Of a DNA stretch of 64,000 nucleotides, positions 20,001 to 27,979 are shown piece after piece. This DNA comes from Paulinella micropora (taxonomy: Eukaryota > Cercozoa > Imbricatea > Euglyphida > Paulinellidae), in NCBI GenBank assembly GCA_019918135.1, contig WBZZ01005630.1, positions 97,501-161,500 of the forward strand, given 5' to 3'. Position numbers and translations under genes: made by a program. Below the pieces are notes generated by a model. That model was not told the origin of the DNA, made no database searches, and saw only the letters and a list, made by a program, of their open reading frames with translations. Numbering within the stretch: the stretch's first letter is position 1; each line of letters opens with the position of its first letter.

Positions 20001-20549
20001 ATGATGTTGTTATTTTGTCTGTGAATGTTTTCGTTCCTGCTATTGATTGGTTTCCCGTCAGTTTGACGACAGAAGCATCTAGAACAGAAACATCAATACC
20101 ATCAACTAAATTTACGTTATGCTTTGACCTCCCATATTTATGGAGCCTGTCATGCTGGCAGTACCGTCTAATCTAAGGAATGGCGGATTTGTGTTCCTCC
20201 ATTGTCCTGTGCTATAAATGAGCAACTGATTGTCTGCCGCAGTTGTTATGGCTACATCACTTAAAACATCTATTGACTTTGTTCCTATTCGGGCGTCAAA
20301 TCGTTCATCAGTGTAGTATAAATTTTTTCCTTCTTTAATGTCCGCAGTGCTTTTGGTAGCCAATCGTGTGTCAAATTGGCTGTCAGTATAGTAGAGGTTC
20401 ACGGGGTCGGCATCTTCTGGCACTCTATCAGTATTTAAGCCCACTATGTTCGTGTTCGTTAAATCAAGGTTAGCGATTGAAAGGCTATCTGTGGAGATTT
20501 CATTCAAGCCTAATAAACTTTTGAATTGCGACATTATTATATTTGTCAA
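17014..20549 (-). pseudogene. Large adhesion fibre with repeats, discoidin-like domain and S74 chaperone
   Basis: Pieces 20549-20112 (145 aa) and 19935-17014 (973 aa). The gap reads open in the second frame (NVNLVDGIDVSVLDASVVKL), so one -1 change near 20112 splits a protein of about 1,175 aa. In order: an N-terminal capsid-binding candidate region; an LELYGT..HIQA module; seven to eight copies of a 27-30 aa repeat (core TNLAEGTNLYYT..FDTRLATKS, DNA about 18960-19510); an F5/8 type C (discoidin)-like domain (about 18300-18790); a second LELYGT module (about 17640-17960); and a C-terminal S74 chaperone (SDRRLKSDIKTL...GHGFIADEV) plus a trimeric-coil tail. Likely the receptor-binding fibre, self-cleaving after folding. 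Confidence 0.85.
17302..17355 (-). repeat. 27-bp tandem duplication in the S74 domain
   Basis: Two adjacent 27-bp units encode CCSYYWKTD twice. The duplication falls between the start of the S74 domain and its GHGFIADEV core. It keeps the frame. Confidence 0.75.
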
Positions 20550-20612
20550 AAAATTGTTTATTAATAAAAACTAAATAATATTATTTTGTATGATAATATA
20601 ATCAAATAGAAA

Positions 20613-21102
20613 ATGCCGAGAGGTAATAGAGAGGTCGCTATGAAGAACCTTGAAAAGGGTTGGGAGGCGAAGAAGAACCAGGCTAAGCAGAGAAAGATTG
20701 AGAGGGCGAGGGAATTATTCGCTGAGGAACAGGCTAAGAATGTTAAAGAAATGAATGACGACGAAAAGATGGATCACATTACTAAGAAGCAGTTGGCGAA
20801 GGATATGATTGATGGTAGAGATGGTGAGAAAAGTGATGAAAGCAGCTCGGACGAGGAAGAGGTCGAACAGGATTTCGTTGATATCGTTGCGCGACGTGTT
20901 GCGGGTATGAACTTAAGACTAAACAGAAGAAGGCGAAGAAAGCGGTAAAAAAGAAACTGCCTGAACTAGAAGAAAGCGAGAGTGAAAGTGAAAGCGATGG
21001 AAGAGGAAGAGCCTGAGCCTAAGAAAGGAGGGAAGAAGGCTGGCCGTGTTAATGTCTATGTTTACGCAGGACAACCGGAGAAGTCAAAAAAAGGAAAGTA
21101 AT
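20613..21102 (+). pseudogene. Highly charged Lys/Glu-rich protein, frame-broken
   Basis: The first ORF, 20613-20948, begins MPRGNREVAMKNLEKGWEAKKN, with basic helices then an acidic SDESSSDEEEVEQDF. Near 20930 another frame continues as KKAVKKKLPELEESESES, and a third as MEEEEPEPKKGGKKAGR..VYVYAGQ to TAA at about 21101. Two single-base changes therefore likely split one protein of about 160 aa. I do not know the family; the composition suggests a nucleic-acid-associated or core protein. It is the first plus-strand gene after the divergent fibre gene. Confidence 0.5.
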
Positions 21103-21137
21103 GATATTTCAAAAATGTTTTTAAAGTTCTAATATAG

Positions 21138-21395
21138 ATGAAGGATATAAAAAATTTACCGCTCGATGTTCGTTTACACATTATGGACTATTTATATAAT
21201 CATCGTGAGTATGACTTCAATAGTTGCTATGTGTGTGGATTAACTCTGTGCTTAGCGAACCGACAGATTACAGCAATTGATGATACATTTGACCGATTTT
21301 ATACTTATGAGTTTTGTTCTAATTATTGTTTTGAACTAGAAAAAAAAGAAAGATTAATATATAGAGATACAGCATTAGGTGTCATTAAGTATTAA
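21138..21395 (+). CDS. F-box-like protein with a Cys zinc-like motif (85 aa)
   Basis: The N-terminus IKNLPLDVRLHIMDYLYN is a good F-box-like start (L-P-x-D-x-x-x-x-I-x-x-x-L). It is followed by CYVCGLTLCLAN and, after a gap, FCSNYCFEL, giving two C-x2-C / C-x3-C pairs as in treble-clef or FCS-type zinc fingers. Such a protein could recruit host SCF ubiquitin ligase; this is inference. It sits between the charged-protein gene and the integrase. The ORF is short and intact. Confidence 0.5.
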   Translation: MKDIKNLPLDVRLHIMDYLYNHREYDFNSCYVCGLTLCLANRQITAIDDTFDRFYTYEFCSNYCFELEKKERLIYRDTALGVIKY

Positions 21396-21411
21396 AATCT
21401 TCACCAAAAAA

Positions 21412-21436
21412 GGGAGGTGCGGAGGCTTGCCTCTGC
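21412..21436 (+). repeat. Dispersed GC-rich hairpin before the integrase
   Basis: GGGAGGTGCGGAGGCTTGCC followed by TCTGCG, a variant of the motif at 13189 and 15549. Compensating A/T changes on both stem sides (GGAGGC / GCCTCT versus GGGGGC / GCCCCT) suggest the stem is what is kept. Confidence 0.6.
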
Positions 21437-22372
21437 GATCGACGACGAATTACAAGAACTGAAAGAGCAACAGGCATTAGAACTACATTATCAGAAAAAA
21501 CAAAGTAAGAAATGGAATACAATATGGGCTGATAAACCGTTGAAACAAGTTTTGTAGATTTGGCGGATATGTCTAAGTTAAAAGATAAACCAGGTAATAA
21601 AAAATATGCCTTTATGTTGGTTTGGATTGACACTAATAGTAGATTTTTAGAAGTTAGACCGCTAAAAAATAAAACTGCGAATGAAGTATATACTGGTTTG
21701 AAATCTATTCCATATATTCCAGAAATCATTACAACAGATAGCGGAGGAGAATACAAAGGAGCAGTTAATAAATATTTTGATGAACATAACATTGAACACA
21801 GAACAGTTGAAGTAGGAGACCACAAAGCACTCGCAATAGTTGATAGAGTCATTAGAACTATTAGAAGGTGGCTTGATATACTATTTGAAACCAATGGGAA
21901 CTTTGACTGGGTCTCATACATTGATAACATGGTCAAAGCTTACAATAATCGTTTTCATCCAACAATCAAAGCTAGACCGATTGACATCATGAATGGTAAA
22001 GCTACTAACAAACAAAAAATTGAAAGAGATGAAAGTATTAACGAATTTGTACCAGGCGATAAGGTAAGACGAGAAGTTCAACGAAATCTATTTTCAAAAG
22101 GCGGACGAACTTGGTCAAAGCAGATATATACGGTTTTGGGTAGAAATGGATTTAAGATTGTGTTATCTAATAAAGAACTAGTTAGCCCCCGCGAGTTGTT
22201 AAAGACCAAGTTTGAAAAGCCAGTTTATGATGAAAAGCAAATTAACGAACAAGTTCAAGAGATAACGAAGGAGAAGAAAATAAAGCAACAGTTGAAAAAA
22301 GAAGACATACAACCAGAAAACATAATTGAAACCAAACGACACAAAAAGAAAAAGGTCATATTTGATTTGTAG
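21436..22372 (+). pseudogene. rve-type (retroviral-like) integrase, one frame break, DDD instead of DDE
   Basis: Polinton integrase. The N-terminal part (about 21436-21540: ELKEQQALELHYQKKQ) is in another frame from the core (from about 21535: FVDLADMSKLKD). The first catalytic Asp is in VDLADM, the second in ITTDSGGEYKG (about 21737). At the third position there is AIVDRVIRTIRR, an Asp where Glu is usual, 34 residues after the second. The C-terminus contains an SH3-like segment (VPGDKVRR...GRTWSKQIYTVLGRNGFKIVL) and a basic tail, ETKRHKKKKVIFDL, which lies in the right TIR. Confidence 0.85.
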
Positions 22373-22688
22373 AAATTCCTTTTTTTATTTCGGGGACCAA
22401 AGGGCAGAAATGGTCATCGCAATAATCTTTGTCGTAAAGTGCGGACAAAATTGGCGTTTCTTTTTTTTTTCCACAAACCCACGATTTTTGTGGGATTGGA
22501 TTTTCTTTTTTTCCTCGGTTGCTCGCTTTTTGTGTTTTTGTGGGGAAATATGTAAAAACGAAGATTTATGTTGGTATCGTCCTTATATGAACAGATATGG
22601 CAAAAATAGCAAACGATAGCAAAATTCAAAAGGAAGAAGGGGGGGGGGGAAGCCTTAGATACACCCCCCCTCGTCCTCGTCCTTTTTT
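22322..22688 (-). repeat. Right terminal inverted repeat of the Polinton/PLV
   Basis: Reverse complement of 2375-2738. It begins inside the integrase C-terminal codons and ends CCTCGTCCTCGTCCTTTTTT at 22688, directly followed by ACTCTG. Confidence 0.93.
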
Positions 22689-22694
22689 ACTCTG
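22689..22694. repeat. Right 6-bp target-site duplication (ACTCTG)
   Basis: Second copy of the 6-bp direct repeat flanking the Polinton/PLV; see the left copy at 2369-2374. Confidence 0.92.
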
Positions 22695-22991
22695 AGGTCT
22701 TACTGTCTGATTTCCTTTGTTATAGCAGTCAAGTTGTAGCAGTCCCACTGGAGTGCTGTCCTCTTTACCCCAACGCAGGTCACCTAACCAAAGGTGACGG
22801 GGGACAGGTACAATGCGTTCAAAAACTGAGCAAAAGGCCTCAGTATGAAAGCTTCACTTTTATTGTGTCAATTACTGGAATGACACCAACCCTCTTGACG
22901 ACAGTCGGTCGCCTCCCGGTCGGCGATGGTCTCCTCTTTCTTCAAGTTGCTTGCAGTGCTCCAGAGTTAAGCGCTGCCAAGGCCCATAACC

Positions 22992-23460
22992 CAATGGACG
23001 AGAGGGTTCGGAACTTTACTTTTTTACTTAGAGATTTGTCGGAATAATGACACGTCACTAAACATCACAACCCCAGACCGCCAAAGCATTAAATTCACCG
23101 TTACACTTAGAGTGATATAGGTAAAAATAAGTAATTGTCATTGGGGTGGGCCGGTATGACTAAATACTATTATTAATAAAATTGTCCATTGCCCCCTATT
23201 TAGGAGTAACGCCCCATCTACCTTATGCTACTAACATGGCATATATGGTACCGTGCCTATATCTGATAGAAATTAACTGGAGCCGTACTAACAACTATAT
23301 GCACTAACTTCATACTAACTTCAACTCTATAAAACTAACAGTTTGTGTCACCGACCGCGCACCAAACTTAACTTTTGATGCAGTAAAAAGGTAACAGTAG
23401 TTGAGCCCCCCCCCCCCCCCCCCGCGCGCTCCCCCGCTCTTGACTTCCTAGTAGCCGCCG
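22992..23460 (-). repeat. Inverted, 5'-truncated LTR of the palindromic element
   Basis: Reverse complement of about 23515-23983. It lacks the first 55-60 bp of the LTR, which are present only once as the loop of the palindrome. Inverted primer-site sequence (GGCCCATAACC, 22981-22991) precedes it in plus coordinates. Leader sequence 22695-22980 matches 24000-24294 inverted. Confidence 0.75.
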
Positions 23461-23983
23461 GACTAAAGGCTGCAAGTGGGCGGCTCAGGTTGGGAGCCAG
23501 GAAGCTAAGAGACTCGGCGGCTACTAGGAAGTCAAGAGCGGGGGAGCGCGCGGGGGGGGGGGGGGGGCTCAACTACTGTTACCTTTTTACTGCATCAAAA
23601 GTTAAGTTTGGTGCGCGGTCGGTGACACAAACTGTTAGTTTTATAGAGTTGAAGTTAGTATGAAGTTAGTGCATATAGTTGTTAGTACGGCTCCAGTTAA
23701 TTTCTATCAGATATAGGCACGGTACCATATATGCCATGTTAGTAGCATAAGGTAGATGGGGCGTTACTCCTAAATAGGGGACAATGGACAATTTTATTAA
23801 TAATAGTATTTAGTCATACCGGCCCACCCCAATGACAATTACTTATTTTTACCTATATCACTCTAAGTGTAACGGTGAATTTAATGCTTTGGCGGTCTGG
23901 GGTTGTGATGTTTAGTGACGTGTCATTATTCCGACAAATCTTTCTAAGTAAAAAAGTAAAGTTCCGAACCCTCTCGTCCATTG
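23456..23983 (+). repeat. 5' LTR of gag-only Copia-type element
   Basis: About 528 bp, repeated in direct orientation at 26527-27059. It ends ...CTCTCGTCCATTG. It contains an AT-rich segment with TAATAATAGTATTTAGTCAT and a Lys-like poly-G run. Start assigned where similarity with the second copy begins, so plus or minus 10 bp. Confidence 0.7.
23461..23514. other. Loop (spacer) at the centre of the large palindrome
   Basis: 54 bp of unpaired sequence between CCTAGTAGCCGCCG (ending 23460) and CGGCGGCTACTAGG (starting 23515). On both sides the arms contain long C and G runs (23406-23423 and 23551-23567). With the Polinton removed, the arms extend about 2.4 kb: 776-2374 plus 22689-23460 against 23515-25905. 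Confidence 0.85.
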
Positions 23984-23999
23984 GGTTATGGGCCTTGGC
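23984..23999 (+). other. Primer-binding site matching the anticodon arm of initiator tRNA-Met
   Basis: GGTTATGGGCCTTGGC lies directly after the LTR. GGTTATGGGCC is complementary to an anticodon stem-loop GGCCCATAACC with CAU as anticodon, the half-tRNA-iMet priming known in copia and Ty5. The same sequence is in the same place in the Copia element at 59897-59911. Confidence 0.7.
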
Positions 24000-24399
24000 A
24001 GCGCTTAACTCTGGAGCACTGCAAGCAACTTGAAGAAAGAGGAGACCATCGCCCATATGTACATATGGACCGGGAGGCGACCGACTGTCGTCAAGAGGGT
24101 TGTTGTCATTCCAGTAACTGACACAATAAAAGTGAAGCTTTCATACTGAGGCCTTTGGCTCAGTTTTTGATCGCATTGTACCTGTCCCCCGTCACCTTTG
24201 GTTAGGTGACCTGCGTTGGGGTAAAGAGGACAGCACTCCAGTGGGACTGCTACAACTTGACTGCTATAACAAAGGAAATCAGACAGTAAGACCTCAGAGT
24301 CATGAGCTTTAGCACTCTTAGAAGCACAACCAAAAACAAAGAAAAGGAAGTACACAGCAAAAGGACAGTATGACGGGAGAACCCCGTTCAAGGCCTTTC

Positions 24400-26515
24400 A
24401 ACATGAGATAGTTTTGGCCTTGGGAGCCAAAGTACTCAAGGGGGCACTCAAGACCCCAGAAGAACACATTAGGATAGTGCATGAGAGTAATGTAAGCCTA
24501 CTGTGCTTTGCACAGCAAGGGGAAAACAGTCCCCAATTACATGTGGAGGTGGGGAGAGAGAGCAGGGAAACAGCCAGCAAGAGGGAGAGGAAAGATAGGG
24601 TTGAGAGAGGAGGAAGAGGAAGCTGAGTTAGACTCAGAGTCAGAGTCAGACAAGGAAAACCTTACATCTTATTTTACTGAGACAGAAAGGCAGCCTACGT
24701 TAGGGGGAGATAGTGGTAAGAGTGAGCAAAAGGGAGGAGAAGAGCGGGTGGAGGAGAGGGGGAGAGTGAGTAGTCAGCCTTCACCTACTTATTCCACACC
24801 AACAACGACAACAATCAGGACGAAGAGCAAGGAGCAAGTAGAGGAAAAAGAGAAGGAAGATAGAATGATAGTAGCATATGAGGAGAGTTTGGAGCATGAG
24901 ATGAAAAGACAGAGAGAGGAAGCTTTTTCGTTTGTGTTTGATAAGCTAGCAGGTAAAGCCAAGAGGAGTGTGGCAGATTTGATGAGAGACACCTCACCAG
25001 ACTTTGGTTAGAACTTGCACACTGTGGGCAAGACTAACCAAAAGGTTTGGTAAGGTGAGTGGCTCGGAGGAAGATGTGCAAGATAAAATAAATGCGATGA
25101 ATGCATGGACATTTGATGAGGGGTGTGATTATGCTCCGCAGTTTGATGCGTTTGTTGCGTTAGATGAAGAGCTAAAGGCAGTAGGCCATAAAACACCCCA
25201 CAGAACAATGGAGACAATAATCACTAATGCCTTGCAAAACCCCGAGTATGCATCAGAGGGGGTGAGAAAGGATTGGGGAGGATGGATGAGCACGCTGAAG
25301 ATGAATAAGAAGCAGCATGCATGGTCTTTTGAGGAATGGTGGGAGGAGTTGGAAGAAAGAGCGTTGGAGATAGATAGGAACAAAGAGAGAGAGAGAGAGA
25401 GAAGAAGATGAAGAAAGAAAAAGCACACGCCGAGGGAAAGATGCCAACAAAAGAGAGGAAGGGCAGAGAGGTGTGTGTTTTGGGTTTCAAATAGAGAGTG
25501 GATGCAAGTGGGGGGATGAGTGTCGTTTTGCTCATACAGAGGGGTCAATCACTATGCGTGGGGGGCCTTGGGTGTGTTACCTGTTTGAACAGTCAGGCAG
25601 CTGTGATAGATCTAACTGTAGGTTTAAACACACCACCACTAATAAGAAAGGGGAGGGAAAGGAACAGGAACGAGAAAGCAGATGTGGAAGAAAGGAGAGA
25701 AATGTTTCAACTGTAACATGGAGGGGAATGTGTTCTCCGCATGTGAAAAGGCGTGCAGGATGTGTGGTGGTGAGCATAGACTGCATGAATGTGAAGAGAT
25801 GAAGAAGGCGAGAGAAGAGCCAGGTGCTGAGAAGGAAGAACAGAGAGAGAAGGAAAAGAGAGCAAAAAGGGAACATGGAAAGTTTGGTAGGGGGAGTAAG
25901 TCAGACACTTGTGACACAGATAGGGGGAGTGAGTCAGACACAGATGAGGAAGGTGAGAAGGTGAAAGCATGAAAAAGGACGATGAGATTTTTGACAGTGC
26001 GAGACAGAGCAGGCATGGCAAAAGAGAAGGCCCACATGGGCAAAGTGAAGGAAGTACAATAGAGAGAAGTCTATCGTCAATGTGAGTGGCGAGTGTCAGG
26101 TGAGCAGCAATGTTTTGTGTGTACTGATGACATGGAGAGTGAGAATGTGTTGTTGCGAGAGGCAGCTTATGGTCTGTTGAGAGGGCGATTTTGCGGGCTG
26201 CATGCAGATCAGGAAAGAGAGAGTGAGAAGGAAGCACCAGTGATGGGGGAGCAAAACAAACTTAGCTCGCCTAAACCTGTAGTTGAGAAGAAGAAGATAG
26301 ATAAGGCGAAGCGCTCAAAGCGCCGGAGCAAGAAAGAGAAGATGAAAGCCGGGATCGCAACCAACAATTCAAGCCCTTTCACTGTCAAAGAGGAACGCGC
26401 GGAAAAGGGGAACGACTACCAACGCGATGGGCTGGTGGGCAGCGACAGCGACCTGGACAGCGGCTCTGGCTCTGACTCGGAGCGGCGATGGATGGGGCGC
26501 GCGACGCACATGTAG
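24400..26515 (+). pseudogene. Gag-like zinc-finger gene of the palindromic element (right arm)
   Basis: Consecutive frame pieces: 24414-24626 and 24508-25011 (VLALGAKVLKG start, acidic EEEEEAELDSESESD region), 25004-25411 (basic helices), 25473-25802 (two CCCH fingers, GCKWGDECRFAH and GSCDRSNCRFKH), 25682-25972 (CFNCNMEG..CRMCGGEHRLHEC knuckle) and 26093-26515 (CFVCTDD..FCGLHADQE and a basic Ser/Lys tail). At least four frame changes or stops. No enzymatic domain follows before the 3' LTR, so the element would depend on a partner in trans. CCCH fingers in Gag-like proteins are uncommon compared with CCHC. Confidence 0.65.
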
Positions 26516-26526
26516 TTCTACGACCC

Positions 26527-27059
26527 GGGTGGCGGACCAAAGCGGCTGCAAGTGGGCGGCTCAGGTTGGGAGCCAGGAAGCTAAGAGACTCGGCTGCTAC
26601 TAGGAAGTCAAGAGCGGGGGAGCGCGGGGGGGGGCTGAACTACTGTTACCTTTTTACTGCATCAAAAGTTAAGTTTGGTGCGCGGACGGTGACACAAACT
26701 GTTAGTTTTATAGAGTTGAAGTTAGTATGAAGTTAGTGCATATAGTTGTTAGTACGGCTCCAGTTAATTTCTATCATATATAGGCACGGTACCATATATG
26801 CCATGTTAGCAGCATAATGCCCTAGTAGATGGGGAAGTTATTCCTAAATAGGGGGAGCAATAGACAATTTTATTAATAATAGTATTTGGTCATACTGGCC
26901 CACCCCAATGACAATTACTTATTTTTACCTATATCACTCTAAGTGTAAATGTGAATTTAATGCTTTGGCGGTCTGGGGTTGTGATGTTTAGTGACGTGTC
27001 ATTATTCCGACAGATCTCTCTAAGTAAAAAACTAAAGTTCCGAACACTCTCGTACATTG
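26527..27059 (+). repeat. 3' LTR of gag-only Copia-type element
   Basis: Direct copy of 23456-23983, ending ...CTCTCGTACATTG. It carries a short G run (26626-26635) in place of the long run of the 5' copy. Downstream 27060-27127 is short unique sequence before the Gypsy LTR. Confidence 0.75.
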
Positions 27060-27127
27060 AATTCAGCTATCGACTCATACTGATATGATTCAAATTACTA
27101 TCAAAATGTCGAGTTATAAGCTGAAAG

Positions 27128-27342
27128 TGTGGACATCACCCCCCGAATTATCCGGTAAAAACCTTATTTATAGATTTGTCTGGCCGGACACGTCTGAAAT
27201 GCGAATTTGATCCTGGTCTTTTGGCGGCTTTTTGTCTTTGCGTCACTGAGCTAATATAACGAGACATCATTCTCTTTTTTGAGGACTGTGTTTGGTTATA
27301 TTACCGACTTACTCTTCCATTGAGCTATCGTTGGGGATAGTA
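27128..27342 (+). repeat. 5' LTR of Gypsy-1
   Basis: Starts TGTGGACATCACC and ends ...GGGGATAGTA. It is a direct repeat of 37441-37660 with a few percent difference (including TTTTTTGAGG versus TCAAGTTTTG). A possible tRNA-complementary primer site, TGGAGTCCCTAGC, begins at 27347. Confidence 0.85.
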
Positions 27343-27979
27343 CATTTGGAGTCCCTAGCTAAAGGCTTATTTCTTTTCTGATCTGTCGTACACTGACATC
27401 AGATAAGCACAAATTTATTTTTCGCTGATCTGTCGCACAGACATCAGACGAAAACAAACACTCCTACTCATCCTCAAACAAAAAAACTTACAAACAAGCG
27501 ATCAATTTGTCACAAGCTGGCATAACCTTTAGCCCTTGTGCACATTTGGCTTCTGTGTGCTCTTCTACAAGACACCAGACCACACCTACTCCACTCCCTC
27601 TTGCTGCTTGCATAAAGCCAAGTAGGACAAGTGCGAAGCAAACATCAGACAAACACACAGACAGAGGAAAAACGAGCAAAGCACTCCCACTCTCTGTTCT
27701 GAACCATTTTCCTTGCATTTTCTCTGCAGAAACCAGAGGAGATTACACTGGCATCTCTCACACAAGAGCAAGACAAATATCGAAGCACTGTCCGACGACA
27801 GACTGACTTCTACAAAACAGCTTTTTTGACCAAACTATCGTTATCTCTGTGTAGGGCCTGACGCCCCATAACTATTTCAACAGAGAAAAGGAAGAAGGAG
27901 AAGAAGGTTGCATAGAGTGATAAGAATAACAGAGGAAAAAAAAGAAGAAAAAAAAAGCACGTGACTCTCATAACATAAG

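Larger units (their letters stand above)
2375..22688. mobile_element. Integrated Polinton / Polinton-like virus, about 20.3 kb
   Basis: It is bounded by inverted repeats (2375-2738 and 22322-22688) and by a 6-bp duplication. It contains the defining Polinton set: family B DNA polymerase, rve-type integrase, adenoviral-type cysteine protease, A32-like packaging ATPase, double-jelly-roll major capsid protein and single-jelly-roll penton protein. Direction of genes: replication genes (plus) at the left, a long minus-strand structural block at 8014-20549, and plus-strand genes ending in the integrase at the right. Extra genes include lipase, GIY-YIG nuclease, an S74 fibre and F-box-like genes. 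Several genes are frame-broken, so this copy is probably an endogenous, partly decayed virus. Confidence 0.95.

Noticed and set aside
23406..23567. Terminator or G-quadruplex element as a separate functional site
   Set aside because: The C and G runs are parts of the two inverted LTR copies. Run lengths vary between copies (26626) as expected of slippage.
27488..27806. 99-aa ORF in the Gypsy-1 leader
   Set aside because: Lies in the untranslated leader after the primer site, with no similarity to Gag. Its opposite strand is equally open.
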